Positions 52,786 through 61,315 are shown, counted from the stretch's first letter. The stretch is DNA of 62,891 bases from Thermoplasmatota archaeon (GCA_030601705.1 JAUWBM010000003.1:1-62891); one strand, 5' to 3'. A program made the numbers and translations. The notes: generated from the sequence alone by a model not told the origin.

Positions 52786-53830
52786 AAGCAAATCGGCATT
52801 GGATAAAATAATAAGAAAAAGCAGGGTGCATCTTTACAAACCAATCCAAATTGCTGAGATATTATATCATTATAGATATGGAGACGATATAGACCCTTCT
52901 CAAGTAGAGACTTATAGAAATATCAGCAAAAGATGGAGAGATGAAGTAACCAAACGGTTGATAGGAAGAGTGTCCACCTCTTCCCAGAAATATCAAGATA
53001 ATTTATTTGAACCTAATGCTATGCCCCCTGAACTTCTAAATGAATTGACGGAGTTTAACAATAAAAAAAAGGGTTTGGTAGAGAATTACATCTATCATAA
53101 ACTTCAAAACAGATTATCCATGGTTCTTGAAGCATTTAGTTATATTGAAACTGCGGCAACCAAAACATTTGACTTGGGAGAATATTTGTCATTGTTTTCT
53201 AAGACAGCAGGGTTAAAAAGGAGCATTGACAAGGCATACGAGATAACGGTTTATGCTCTATTCAGTACAATCGTTAGTGCTCTGCGAGTAAAAGTTAGTT
53301 TATCGATTGAAAATCTAGATAAAGAAATTTTGGAAGATTTTGAGTCTTTCATAGAAATGGTGTTGGGGCTTTCCAAAGACAACACAACCATAGAAATTCC
53401 TGCCAGGTTATTTAGGGTTGGAGTTACTAATGCAGCGGATAGAGGACTGGACATGTGGGCAAATTTCGGTCCAGCGGTTCAGGTTAAGCATGTTAGTTTA
53501 AGCGAAGAACTTGCTGAAGACGTTTCCGATAACATAAGTGCAGATAGGATAATCTTAGTTTGTCTTGATGGAGAAGCCGACACCATTGATAGGGTTATGA
53601 AACAACTGCCTTTTAGTGAAAGGATACAGGGAATAATTACTAAATCCGATTTAATAGACTGGTATGCCATTTGCTTATCAAAAAAATATCGTGAATCCTT
53701 AGGTAAACAACTGCTATTGAATTTGAGAAGGGAGTTTAATTTCGAGTTTCCTTCAACCAAAGAGATTAAGCCTTTTTTGAAAGAAAGAGGTTATGACCCA
53801 GCAAAACTTGGAGGTGAATGGTCAGTTTAA
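52778..53830 (+). CDS. HaeII-family type II restriction endonuclease
   Basis: A 350-residue protein from GTG (GGTGATG just upstream). The stretch NAADRGLDMWANFGPAVQVK is the hallmark of the HaeII endonuclease family and supplies a D ... QVK form of the PD-(D/E)XK site. The N-terminal 120 residues (KPIQIAEILYHYRYGDDIDP) and the rest are helical. It is coupled to the methyltransferase by overlap. Family assignment is from that motif; the cut site is not known. Confidence 0.8.
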   Translation: MIKSKSALDKIIRKSRVHLYKPIQIAEILYHYRYGDDIDPSQVETYRNISKRWRDEVTKRLIGRVSTSSQKYQDNLFEPNAMPPELLNELTEFNNKKKGLVENYIYHKLQNRLSMVLEAFSYIETAATKTFDLGEYLSLFSKTAGLKRSIDKAYEITVYALFSTIVSALRVKVSLSIENLDKEILEDFESFIEMVLGLSKDNTTIEIPARLFRVGVTNAADRGLDMWANFGPAVQVKHVSLSEELAEDVSDNISADRIILVCLDGEADTIDRVMKQLPFSERIQGIITKSDLIDWYAICLSKKYRESLGKQLLLNLRREFNFEFPSTKEIKPFLKERGYDPAKLGGEWSV

Positions 53831-53934
53831 TTTTCACCGTCTATTTCGCCTCTATTGTTGCCAGATTTCAATGTTCCTGTGAGTAGTTCTTGATTTTGTA
53901 GCTTATGATTCGTCCAACTTTTGCTAACTATCAC

Positions 53935-54105
53935 TTATTTTTCAGGTTTTACAATAATTATTATTTCTCCTTTTCCTGCTTTCAAAGTCCAATCAAGTTT
54001 ATCCCCTTCCTTTAGGTTAAATTGATGTACAATACCTGCAGGAACTGTTGTGCGAAGAGACTTGGTTTTGGTAGAGGCTTTAGCTACGGTTGTTTTAAAT
54101 CCCAT
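53935..54105 (-). CDS. AbrB/SpoVT-like transcription regulator
   Basis: A 56-residue protein. KSLRTTVPAGIVHQFNLKEG followed by DKLDWTLKAGKGEIIIIV is the swapped-hairpin AbrB fold (RxTVPxxIxxxLxLxxGDxL). ATG at 54,105 is favoured because the TATA-like TATATATAAT at 54,133-54,142 lies about 27 bases upstream, giving a leaderless message; an ATG at 54,129 would sit under the TATA box. It faces the module at 54,276 and probably binds the repeats between them. Confidence 0.8.
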   Translation of the reverse strand: MGFKTTVAKASTKTKSLRTTVPAGIVHQFNLKEGDKLDWTLKAGKGEIIIIVKPEK

Positions 54106-54132
54106 AGTAATCAAACTAGAATAAGTCATTTG

Positions 54133-54243
54133 CTATATATAATACTATCTACCTAATTAAATACTTTTTATGCTGTATCTTCTTCTACCTAAAAATTTAA
54201 ATACTATGAAGACCAATATACATATAGGTAGCAAATTAGGTAG
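54133..54243. promoter_or_regulatory. Divergent promoter with four TAGGTAG boxes
   Basis: CTACCTA occurs at 54,149 and 54,185 and its complement TAGGTAG at 54,225 and 54,237. TATA-like sequences lie at 54,133-54,142 (minus strand) and 54,192-54,203 (plus strand, AATTTAAATACT). The forward pair sits at the expected plus-strand transcription start, and one reverse box abuts the minus-strand TATA box. The arrangement fits one regulator controlling both directions. Confidence 0.6.
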
Positions 54244-54275
54244 CTAACCACAAATAAAAATTGGAATGTGAAAAA

Positions 54276-54374
54276 ATGAAACACAATAAAAAATCCAACG
54301 CAAGGCTGATGACAAACAAAAGGAGAATGCAACCCATAAGAAAAACGTTGGAGGGAAAATATGACATCTGTTAA
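54276..54374 (+). CDS. Basic 32-residue microprotein
   Basis: ATG at 54,276 opens a frame encoding MKHNKKSNARLMTNKRRMQP then IRKTLEGKYDIC, strongly basic. Its stop overlaps the start of the next gene by 14 bases, so it may be a leader peptide for coupled translation or a small DNA-binding protein. GGAATGTG lies a few bases upstream. Too short for homology. Confidence 0.45.
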   Translation: MKHNKKSNARLMTNKRRMQPIRKTLEGKYDIC

Positions 54375-55452
54375 GTTAGGAATGGATGGTAAGACTACGA
54401 TAATTAACATTTGCATTCAAGAGGAAGAGATTTATCGTTTTTTACAGGGTGTTGAGGAAGAAAAAAGGGCTGAACGGCTGGTGAGTGCATTAAGAATAGG
54501 TATCCTCGGTCTGAAACAGATGGGCATTGGAGAAAATGTGGATTATGTTGAAAAAGAGTTCAACATGATGTTGTCCAAATTTGAAAAAATGTTTAATCCA
54601 GCTATAGAGTGTCATCTGGGTAAATTATCTAATCTGCTCACAGAGTATTTCGACAAAGATGGTAAAATAGAGAGCATTTTTGACCCCATGACTGAAAATA
54701 CCCCTCTCGGTAAATTACGAAGAGAACTCCTTGGAGAGATTAACAAGATTAGGGATATGCTTGTAAAAAAGGATGCTAAGGAGGAAGTTATCAATTCTAC
54801 ACCATTAAAAGGATATGAATTTGAAGATACATGTGAAGAGATTCTCAGCGAGATTGTCAGCAATCATATAGGTGACGAGCTAGAAAGAAAAACCAACGAA
54901 GTAGGTGAAATAACTGGATGCATGGCAGGTGACTTCGTAATATCACTGAAAGATATGCTTAGCAAAAAAATTGTTTTTGAAATAAAGGATGTTGAGAATA
55001 TTTCCCAACCAATGATAATAGAAACCATGGAAAGAGCCATGAGCAACCGTGGAGCATCATATGGGATTTTTGTCGTAAAATACAAAGAGGGAATCCCAAG
55101 AAAGATTGGGATTTTCAATGAATTTAGAGAAAACATTGCAGTGATAGCAATGGGGAGCAAGGAGGAAGAAACGTTTTTTCCAGAGCTTTTGCATGTTGCA
55201 TATCAATGGGCAAGATTAAAACTGAACGCAGAAACGACCATGCAACAAAAATCTGTAAAGATATTAGATGAAGGCATCAAACAGATATCTGAGAAATTGG
55301 AAGTTTTCGCTCAAATCAAAAGACAGTGCAGTAATGTTGACAAATCTATTGCTCAGATTAGGGAACATTCTGATGATTTGAAGAATGACATAGAAGAGCA
55401 TATAAGACGAATCCAAAAGGCATTATTGAATGGGGATGAAGATGATAGATAA
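54361..55452 (+). CDS. Nuclease-like protein with coiled-coil ends
   Basis: A 363-residue protein. The first 150 residues are helical (EEEIYRFLQGVEEEKRAERL), the centre holds GYEFEDTCEEILSEIVSNHI, MAGDFVISLKD and KKIVFEIKDVENIS, a D ... E-x-K pattern of a PD-(D/E)XK or RmuC-like nuclease, and the C-terminal 90 residues form a coiled coil (SVKILDEGIKQISEKLEVFA). It heads a four-gene run in which each gene overlaps the next, ending in a tyrosine recombinase. Confidence 0.6.
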   Translation: MTSVKLGMDGKTTIINICIQEEEIYRFLQGVEEEKRAERLVSALRIGILGLKQMGIGENVDYVEKEFNMMLSKFEKMFNPAIECHLGKLSNLLTEYFDKDGKIESIFDPMTENTPLGKLRRELLGEINKIRDMLVKKDAKEEVINSTPLKGYEFEDTCEEILSEIVSNHIGDELERKTNEVGEITGCMAGDFVISLKDMLSKKIVFEIKDVENISQPMIIETMERAMSNRGASYGIFVVKYKEGIPRKIGIFNEFRENIAVIAMGSKEEETFFPELLHVAYQWARLKLNAETTMQQKSVKILDEGIKQISEKLEVFAQIKRQCSNVDKSIAQIREHSDDLKNDIEEHIRRIQKALLNGDEDDR

Positions 55453-55933
55453 TAAATGGTTCTGCGAGCCTAATGAACAAAGAGAGTCCTGGTGTTTTCT
55501 TTTTTTGCAAATGAATGACCATTGCGTCATTTGTAGGTGGGAAGTCGGCTACGGAAATCCAACAATGTTGGTTCGTAAGGTTACAAACCGTAAATCACGG
55601 GAGAGAGAAATTATCAAGGAATTGCTGCGAGAACTATATTACTGTAGGAAAGAAAGTATTACGCTCATCACGTACGGATATGATGTTCTTTCAATGCTCA
55701 GAACACGCATTATTCTCCTCGACATCGAAGATACAAGTCTCCATGGAGTAAAACACATCTCCATAGAGAAACTCTTGGAAGAATATTTTCTGCTTGATGT
55801 AATCAAGTCATCTACTATGCTGGAGTTAGCTAAGAAAATGAATATCAGACAGGATGAGTCGAACAAAGTCCAATTGCTTTGGCATATTTTTCTGAGAATA
55901 GGACCAATGCTTCCAACTGGGGTAATATCATGA
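55442..55933 (+). CDS. Possible PolB-exonuclease/RNase H-fold protein
   Basis: A 163-residue protein. EREIIKELLRELYYCRKESI then LITYGYDVLSMLRTRIILLD resembles the Exo II/III region of family B polymerase proofreading domains (a search over ends followed by TYN-x-FD-x-x-x-LxxR). The usual first D-x-E is not clear (CRWEVGYG), so it may be inactive. Starts at 55,430, 55,436 or 55,442 are possible; all overlap the previous gene. It overlaps the RHH gene by four bases. Confidence 0.45.
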   Translation: MIDNKWFCEPNEQRESWCFLFLQMNDHCVICRWEVGYGNPTMLVRKVTNRKSREREIIKELLRELYYCRKESITLITYGYDVLSMLRTRIILLDIEDTSLHGVKHISIEKLLEEYFLLDVIKSSTMLELAKKMNIRQDESNKVQLLWHIFLRIGPMLPTGVIS

Positions 55934-56412
55934 GAGACAACCTTGAAAGAGTAACCATCGTCCTAACGAAGGAGCAGCATCAACGGTTCAAGGAATACTC
56001 TAAAAGATACCACGGTAGCCTCAGCCAGTTCCTACGCATGGCTGGTGAGAATGAGGCTGATGAAAACAATGGCTCTGATGTGCTCAACCTTCGCCCTATC
56101 ATCAAGAAACTGGAAATGATAGGAAGCATCGTTCAACAGATGGATGAAAGGCTAAAGAGAACCGAAAGTGGAACCAACTACGTTGTTGACAAGCTCGGTA
56201 GCAAAATAGAGAAAGTAGCTGAGGACATTGCAGAGATTCTTCTCCATAAAGGACATCTAAGTATTCCTGAAATGGGGAACTATCTACCATATACTCAGGA
56301 GGAAATTATATCAGGAGTTGAAAAACTAGAGGGCAAATTTGCAATAATAAGAATCAAGCAGTTGACTGCTCCATCAAAGTGGAAGATTAGAGGCGATGGA
56401 AATGCAAACTAA
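55930..56412 (+). CDS. RHH-coil-winged-helix DNA-binding protein, module A
   Basis: A 160-residue protein. NLERVTIVLTKEQHQRFKEY with the following helix is a ribbon-helix-helix domain. A central coiled coil (RPIIKKLEMIGSIVQQMDER) leads to a C-terminal winged helix (ILLHKGHLSIPEMGNYLPYT, then QEEIISGVEKLEGKFAIIRI). The same order occurs in the minus-strand protein at 58,354-58,824. It overlaps the recombinase gene by 17 bases, so both are made together; a role in recombination-site binding or control is inferred. Confidence 0.65.
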   Translation: MRDNLERVTIVLTKEQHQRFKEYSKRYHGSLSQFLRMAGENEADENNGSDVLNLRPIIKKLEMIGSIVQQMDERLKRTESGTNYVVDKLGSKIEKVAEDIAEILLHKGHLSIPEMGNYLPYTQEEIISGVEKLEGKFAIIRIKQLTAPSKWKIRGDGNAN

Positions 56413-57319
56413 AAAAACGGCAGACCAGCTAATCAAAGAACATCTAAAGGACTGCGAGGCAAGGCTATCGCCACATACTGTGAGGAACCATAGAGTATGC
56501 CTGAAAGCCTTCACAAAATTCCTTGGCAAGAAAGCGATAACAGATGCGACGAAGAGTGACGTAAGAAGATTTTTGAACGATATGACACAGAGAGGTAGAG
56601 CCAAATCTACACTCATCGGCAAATTCTTCATAATATGCTCCTTTTTCAGATACGTTGAAGTGTATCAGGGTATATCTATGCCCTGTTTGGATGATATAGA
56701 TGTTAATGATTATACCAGAGGAACTTGGGAGGGGCAGAAGAGAGAAGCACTCACTAAGGGCGAAATAAGAGCCCTCATTGAAGCTCCAGATAATTTAAGA
56801 GATACTCTCTTAATCGCATTCCTGTATTTTGGTGGTTTCAGAGTTAACGAAGTCGCATTATTGAAAATTGAAAATGTAGACATAGAGAATAGAATCATTG
56901 GAGTAATAGGGAAAGGAAACAAACCAAGAAGGGTTCCATATTCCTCTAAACTAGACAGAGCGATTCATTTCTGGTTGCATAAAGAGAGAAGGAGCTACGT
57001 CAATTCTAACAGCCCCTATTTCTTCCCTTCTAAGCATGGAGAACACCTTAATCCAAAATCAATCAGCAACATGGTTCACAAGAATGCTGTAAAAGCAGGG
57101 ATACAAAAGGTGATAGGGAGAAAAGCTGATGGGATAAAAATATACAGAGTTCATCCTCATATTCTCCGTCACAGCTATGCGACCCATGCAGCAGACGATG
57201 AAATACCGATAACTCTCATTCAAAAGATGATGGGACATAGTCGTATAAGCACTACTATTGGATATATGGGAGAAACGAATGGTTTCAAATCATATTATGA
57301 AAAATTTAAAGGGGTATGA
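56396..57319 (+). CDS. Tyrosine recombinase, module A
   Basis: A 307-residue XerA-like recombinase with an N-terminal core-binding domain (LSPHTVRNHRVCLKAFTKFL) and a catalytic domain. Catalytic residues: R in YFGGFRVNEVALLKI, K in GKGNKPRRVPY, H-x-x-R in HPHILRHSYATH, H in MMGHSRISTT and Y in IGYMGET. All are present, so it should be active. It ends 30 bases from the convergent module B recombinase. Confidence 0.9.
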   Translation: MEMQTKKTADQLIKEHLKDCEARLSPHTVRNHRVCLKAFTKFLGKKAITDATKSDVRRFLNDMTQRGRAKSTLIGKFFIICSFFRYVEVYQGISMPCLDDIDVNDYTRGTWEGQKREALTKGEIRALIEAPDNLRDTLLIAFLYFGGFRVNEVALLKIENVDIENRIIGVIGKGNKPRRVPYSSKLDRAIHFWLHKERRSYVNSNSPYFFPSKHGEHLNPKSISNMVHKNAVKAGIQKVIGRKADGIKIYRVHPHILRHSYATHAADDEIPITLIQKMMGHSRISTTIGYMGETNGFKSYYEKFKGV

Positions 57320-57348
57320 AATGCCCCTCGAAAAATTTTGAGACCACA

Positions 57349-58140
57349 TCAAGAATTAAGATATCGTCTTAACCATTCTTCTTCGTCCTCAGGTACTTTT
57401 CTAAACAGCAATTTCTTTGCCAATTCAGTTTGGTAAAATACTCTCCTAGGATTACAATCGAACAACCTGCGACTGCTTTTTCCATATAGTTTTTCCATTG
57501 CCTTTTGTGCCAAAACTCCTGATTTAGCAATATATTTTTCTACAGTTCTCATATCTTCCCACCCGCCAAAAACCTGCAAAGCTTTTGAGGGGAGTCCGTC
57601 CCATGCAAGTTTGGTGGCGGCAGTTGCCCGAAGAGCATGAGGGTAGACATCTATTCCTGCTACTCTCCCGAGGTTTTTAATTCGAAGATTAACGTTCTTT
57701 GTAGTATATGGACATTTCGTATACTTTGACATTACTTCTTTCAAAACCCACTCGATTTCTTGGCTAAATCCAAAAGGAATGATTCTGGCACCGGCTTCGC
57801 TCTTTGGTTGCCAATATTCCTTCGATACTTCTTCCTTTGTGATATCCTTCAATACTTCTTCCTTTGTGACGTGTTTGCGTTTTTTTTTATTTTCAAATAG
57901 TTGTACACAATAGCTACAGGCACATGGTTCATAGGGAGGTATTACTATGATTTTTTTCTTAAAATCGACCCAGCGTTCTCGCATATGTGCTATTTCACCA
58001 CATCTTAACCCAAGTACGCCCATCACCAAAACTAGAAACATGTCCACTAACGGATTATTAGTCAACTCGCAGGCTTTCACCAATCGATTAAAATCTTCTT
58101 CACTAAGAGCATCATCCTTGGAATGCCTACCTTTCCTCAT
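57349..58140 (-). CDS. Tyrosine recombinase catalytic domain with zinc knuckle, module B
   Basis: A 263-residue protein lacking the usual core-binding domain: the catalytic part begins almost at once (ALSEEDFNRLVKACEL). Residues: R in LGLRCGEIAHMRERWVDFKK, a CACSYC zinc-like knuckle at about residue 80, H-x-x-R in YPHALRATAATKLAW, W in FGGWEDMRTV and Y in VEKYIAKSG. Partner proteins may supply DNA binding. The ATG at 58,140 follows the stop of a related broken copy. Confidence 0.8.
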   Translation of the reverse strand: MRKGRHSKDDALSEEDFNRLVKACELTNNPLVDMFLVLVMGVLGLRCGEIAHMRERWVDFKKKIIVIPPYEPCACSYCVQLFENKKKRKHVTKEEVLKDITKEEVSKEYWQPKSEAGARIIPFGFSQEIEWVLKEVMSKYTKCPYTTKNVNLRIKNLGRVAGIDVYPHALRATAATKLAWDGLPSKALQVFGGWEDMRTVEKYIAKSGVLAQKAMEKLYGKSSRRLFDCNPRRVFYQTELAKKLLFRKVPEDEEEWLRRYLNS

Positions 58141-58367
58141 TCTACCCCTCCCAATTTATTTTGTTCCTTAGAATTTTTTGGTCGACCCAAGTCTCCTTTA
58201 TATGTGCTATTTCGCTGGCTCTCAATCCAGGGACTGCACCCCCCCATTATTGCTAATACGAGGTACTTATTTGCAATCGAGTTATCAATCTGTTCGCATG
58301 CTTTCATCAATTGCCTAAATTCTTCCTCGCTAAGGATGTTATCCCTGACAAATTTATTTCTCTTCAT
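58137..58367 (-). pseudogene. Broken recombinase copy, frameshift in a G tract
   Basis: From ATG at 58,367 the frame reads NILSEEEFRQLMKACEQIDN and YLVLAIMGG, clearly related to the start of the next recombinase, then loses homology. Removing one G from the seven-G tract (58,239-58,245) restores AVPGLRASEIAHIKETWVDQ, matching LGLRCGEIAHMRERWVDF of the next gene. Even restored, the frame stops at a TAG just before the next ATG, so only the first quarter of the domain is present. Confidence 0.75.
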
Positions 58368-58824
58368 TTTTTTCCTCCTTCTGCATCTTATCCCCTCTTC
58401 GAGTTCCAATCAACTTCAAATCGATAAGCAAAGTGAGTGCTCCACTGATTATTTTTCGGTTATAGTTGAACATACCGACAAATTCAGAAAAAGTTTTATT
58501 TTCCCCCGATGGTAATAATTTCAAGATTTCTCTTGCTGCCTTAACAATTTCAGAATTATTTTCCTTATCAGCTAAGAGACGCATTGATAAAATTTCCACT
58601 TCTTCATGAGTTAACTCAAGGAGCTTATAGAGACCACTAATTGCGTCCTGTATTGGCTCCATTATTTTATCAGGTTTATTCTCCCTTTTAATAGCCGCCT
58701 CAACAGTATTTCGTACCATCGAAGAGAAACTACCATAACCCTTTGCAGTCTTGTATTTTTTCCACCTCTTGAATTGCTTTTCATCGTTAAGAACTAGGGA
58801 AACCCGAACGCTACCTTCTTTCAA
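58354..58824 (-). CDS. RHH-coil-winged-helix DNA-binding protein, module B
   Basis: A 156-residue protein from TTG at 58,824. SVRVSLVLNDEKQFKRWKKY is the ribbon-helix-helix start, then a helical middle (IQDAISGLYKLLELTHEEVE) and a C-terminal winged helix (AREILKLLPSGENKTFSEFV, then GALTLLIDLKLIGTRRGD). It has the same architecture as the module A protein with little sequence identity, and likewise overlaps a recombinase start. Confidence 0.65.
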   Translation of the reverse strand: MKEGSVRVSLVLNDEKQFKRWKKYKTAKGYGSFSSMVRNTVEAAIKRENKPDKIMEPIQDAISGLYKLLELTHEEVEILSMRLLADKENNSEIVKAAREILKLLPSGENKTFSEFVGMFNYNRKIISGALTLLIDLKLIGTRRGDKMQKEEKNEEK

Positions 58825-58967
58825 TTGCTATCCCCCTCTCTAAAAACAAAACATGAAAGCAGGAGCAAAAGTATGTAAGAAATGCATAACATACGTCCCA
58901 CTTCTGTCACAAGTGCCACGGATGTTGCATACTCATTACATACTTCCTTCATAGATTTACGAAGCAT
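58821..58967 (-). CDS. Small protein with one membrane helix
   Basis: A 48-residue protein from ATG at 58,967 (a longer frame begins at 59,021). KEVCNEYATSVALVTEVGRM leads to a membrane helix, LCISYILLLLLSCFVF. It overlaps the previous small gene and its TGA overlaps the TTG start of the RHH gene. Function unknown. Confidence 0.4.
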   Translation of the reverse strand: MLRKSMKEVCNEYATSVALVTEVGRMLCISYILLLLLSCFVFREGDSN

Positions 58968-59106
58968 CGTTTTTCCCTCTTTTTTGGCAAGCCAGCTTGC
59001 GTTCTTTTTTTTCAATTTCATTTAACAGAAACATAATTGCTTCTGTCCTTTGCATACCTGTTTTTGCTTTGAAATCATCAAAATTTTTAAAATCTAAAAA
59101 ATTCAT
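58957..59106 (-). CDS. Small helical protein heading module B
   Basis: A 49-residue frame from ATG at 59,106, with GAAGAGGA close upstream. It encodes FLDFKNFDDFKAKTGMQRTE and a lysine-rich end (IEKKERKLACQKRGKND). Its stop overlaps the next start. The dense overlap with downstream genes supports it as real. Confidence 0.45.
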   Translation of the reverse strand: MNFLDFKNFDDFKAKTGMQRTEAIMFLLNEIEKKERKLACQKRGKNDAS

Positions 59107-59240
59107 AAGTCCTCTTCAAATAAAAATTTCCGAATTTTCTGTTCTCGCTTTTCTTCAATAAGCATATTAACAATAAAGATGCTTACTGGAATATATAGTA
59201 TGGTTTCCTTATTTGGGTAACTTCCAGATGGTAAATTGTT

Positions 59241-59990
59241 ATGACGTTATCTGACAAAAAAAGTAAGAGAAAGAAAATAATAAAACAAAAAAATATCTCT
59301 ATGGTGCTCAGTCAGCCATGGGCAAAAAAGATGCTTTTGCCCTATGAATTTGGAGAAGAGGGGAAAAAAGTTCTCAGCTTTACAGAGTTCAAGGATATAT
59401 TGAAAACGAGCAATAAAGTCGTCAGTAATCACTTGAAAGAATTGTGTGATATCGGATTTTTACGACATGTTAAAAAGGGGGAAGGATATGTTTATTCGAA
59501 ACAATTTCCATTATGTTATATCTTTAAATATGAGGATTTGAGACTGATTCATGACTCTCCAGTAGAATCGATATATTCAATAACAATGCCATACAAAGAA
59601 ACGAAAGAAGGAATGGTGAGTGTAAGGCATCTTTCTATATACGGACTCAAAAAATCCAATCCAGGTCTGGATGATATTATTGTACCCCTGCTCAAGAAAT
59701 TGCACCAATATATCAATTCCATGTATGACGAAGAACTTCAAATCATCGTTAATGATGAATGCAGAAAAATCAAGAATGAACATGTGGTAGAACTCATCAG
59801 AAAATGGCAATCAAAACTTGTTAAAAACAAACTGTTACATCCATTACGGATTAGAGACGAAATCGAACCAGTGAAAATTCAGTTTGATGTACCTGAAGAA
59901 CACAGAGAAGAATTCAAAGAAATCATAGAAAGACTATGGAGCAAATTTTATAAAGAATGCCCACCAATCGGCATCGTGCTTCGATTTTAG
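59241..59990 (+). CDS. Winged-helix regulator with C-terminal domain
   Basis: A 249-residue protein. LSFTEFKDILKTSNKVVSNH continuing LKELCDIGFLRHVKKGEG is an ArsR/MarR-type winged helix at residues 45-90. The remaining 150 residues (SITMPYKETKEGMVSVRHLS; IQFDVPEEHREEFKEIIERL) are an alpha/beta domain of unknown type. It lies between module B and the main integrase and faces the integrase end to end, so control of element genes is plausible. Confidence 0.65.
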   Translation: MTLSDKKSKRKKIIKQKNISMVLSQPWAKKMLLPYEFGEEGKKVLSFTEFKDILKTSNKVVSNHLKELCDIGFLRHVKKGEGYVYSKQFPLCYIFKYEDLRLIHDSPVESIYSITMPYKETKEGMVSVRHLSIYGLKKSNPGLDDIIVPLLKKLHQYINSMYDEELQIIVNDECRKIKNEHVVELIRKWQSKLVKNKLLHPLRIRDEIEPVKIQFDVPEEHREEFKEIIERLWSKFYKECPPIGIVLRF

Positions 59991-60014
59991 GGGCTTCATA
60001 CATGAATATAACGA

Positions 60015-61250
60015 TTAATTTCTCATTTTTTCTAATTCTTGTATCTTTTCCTCCATCTCTTGTAGCTTTTTTAATAACATGTTTCCCATAGACCTTTCAA
60101 ATTCAGGAGTATTAAATATATTCATACCAAGTTTGATAGCTTGCTCCTTATATTGGTCATATTCCATAACGCTTTGCTCATCTAAACCCAGAGAACAGCC
60201 ACTACAGAACTTTGCAGCAGGGTCGTTCTTAATACCGCATCGTGGACATTTAATAGCTTTAAATTTGCTTTCTTTTTTCTCTTCATCCACTAGTCCATGT
60301 AGTTCGAGGATTGCTCTGTCTGTATCCCTTCCGCTTAAATGCACGTAAGTAGCAGCTTCCTGGCTCCCCTGAACCCAGCCCATATACTGGCATAGGTGTG
60401 CTTCGGTAAGTTTCTTTGCAAGTTCTGTAGCTCTACTGTGTCTAAAATGATGGGGATTGAGAGGCTTATCTATACCTGATTTTACCCCTAATTCTTTTAA
60501 CAACCGATTTACATGTCTATATTGTAGTTCTTCCCCCCTGTTTTTTGCCCATAGTCCGCAAAATAAGAAGGCGTCTTTATTTTTCCTTTTTGGATGTTCC
60601 AATAGCCAGTTACTTATGGACGGAGCAGATGCAATAACTCTTATTTTTCTTGCTCCAGTCTTACCAAAGAGGTTTATCAATGCCCCATATTTATCGAATT
60701 CAATGTCTTTAATCTTTAATTCTAACAATTCTCCAATCCGTGCTCCAGATTCATAGAGCAGTAAAGCAAGGCATCTATCCCTTAAATTGTTGGCGTAATC
60801 TGCTAATTTCTTGATGTCTTCTACGGTAAACAATTCGCTAGGTAATTTTTTTCTGGATTTTCTGACTTTAATTACAATCCATTTCACCTCATCAGGGTAC
60901 TGTCTTCTATCTAATTCTTGCCCTTCTTCCTCTCTTAACCATTTATAGAAGCGTTTAATGACGACCATATAATCATGTTTTGTCCACTCTTTAAAATCAG
61001 AGTTGTTGATTATGCTACATACCCTCCTGATGTCCTGTTTATTTGCCTTTGAAAAATCTTTTTCAAGCATCTGGGATAGCTTCTTGAGAGTATAGATATA
61101 TTTTATATGTCTGTGGTGTGTTAGCCCCTCAGCCACCAATTGCTCTATAAAGGAAAATATGTGTTCTTTGTTTGCTGGTAATATATCGGACTCGCTCAGT
61201 TTTTCTTTTGCAGTTAGAAATCTATTTTTCAAATTTTTCAAATTTACCAT
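60015..61250 (-). CDS. int: Element integrase, tyrosine recombinase with zinc ribbon
   Basis: A 411-residue recombinase. The N-terminal core-binding domain (THHRHIKYIYTLKKLSQMLE) is followed by the catalytic domain with R in ESGARIGELLELK, K in GKTGARKIRV, H-x-x-R in NPHHFRHSRATELAKKL, H/W position in YMGWVQGS and Y in AATYVHLSGRD. After it comes a zinc ribbon, CPRCGIKNDPAAKFCSGC, and a coiled coil (LLKKLQEMEEKIQELEKM). Its start is 66 bases from attR, the expected position for the enzyme that integrates at tRNA-Thr. Confidence 0.92.
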   Translation of the reverse strand: MVNLKNLKNRFLTAKEKLSESDILPANKEHIFSFIEQLVAEGLTHHRHIKYIYTLKKLSQMLEKDFSKANKQDIRRVCSIINNSDFKEWTKHDYMVVIKRFYKWLREEEGQELDRRQYPDEVKWIVIKVRKSRKKLPSELFTVEDIKKLADYANNLRDRCLALLLYESGARIGELLELKIKDIEFDKYGALINLFGKTGARKIRVIASAPSISNWLLEHPKRKNKDAFLFCGLWAKNRGEELQYRHVNRLLKELGVKSGIDKPLNPHHFRHSRATELAKKLTEAHLCQYMGWVQGSQEAATYVHLSGRDTDRAILELHGLVDEEKKESKFKAIKCPRCGIKNDPAAKFCSGCSLGLDEQSVMEYDQYKEQAIKLGMNIFNTPEFERSMGNMLLKKLQEMEEKIQELEKMRN

Positions 61251-61315
61251 GGTTTATCGGGCGGGATAAGAGGTTACTAGTATATAATATTTGGGGATTT
61301 GTATATCAGTGCCTG

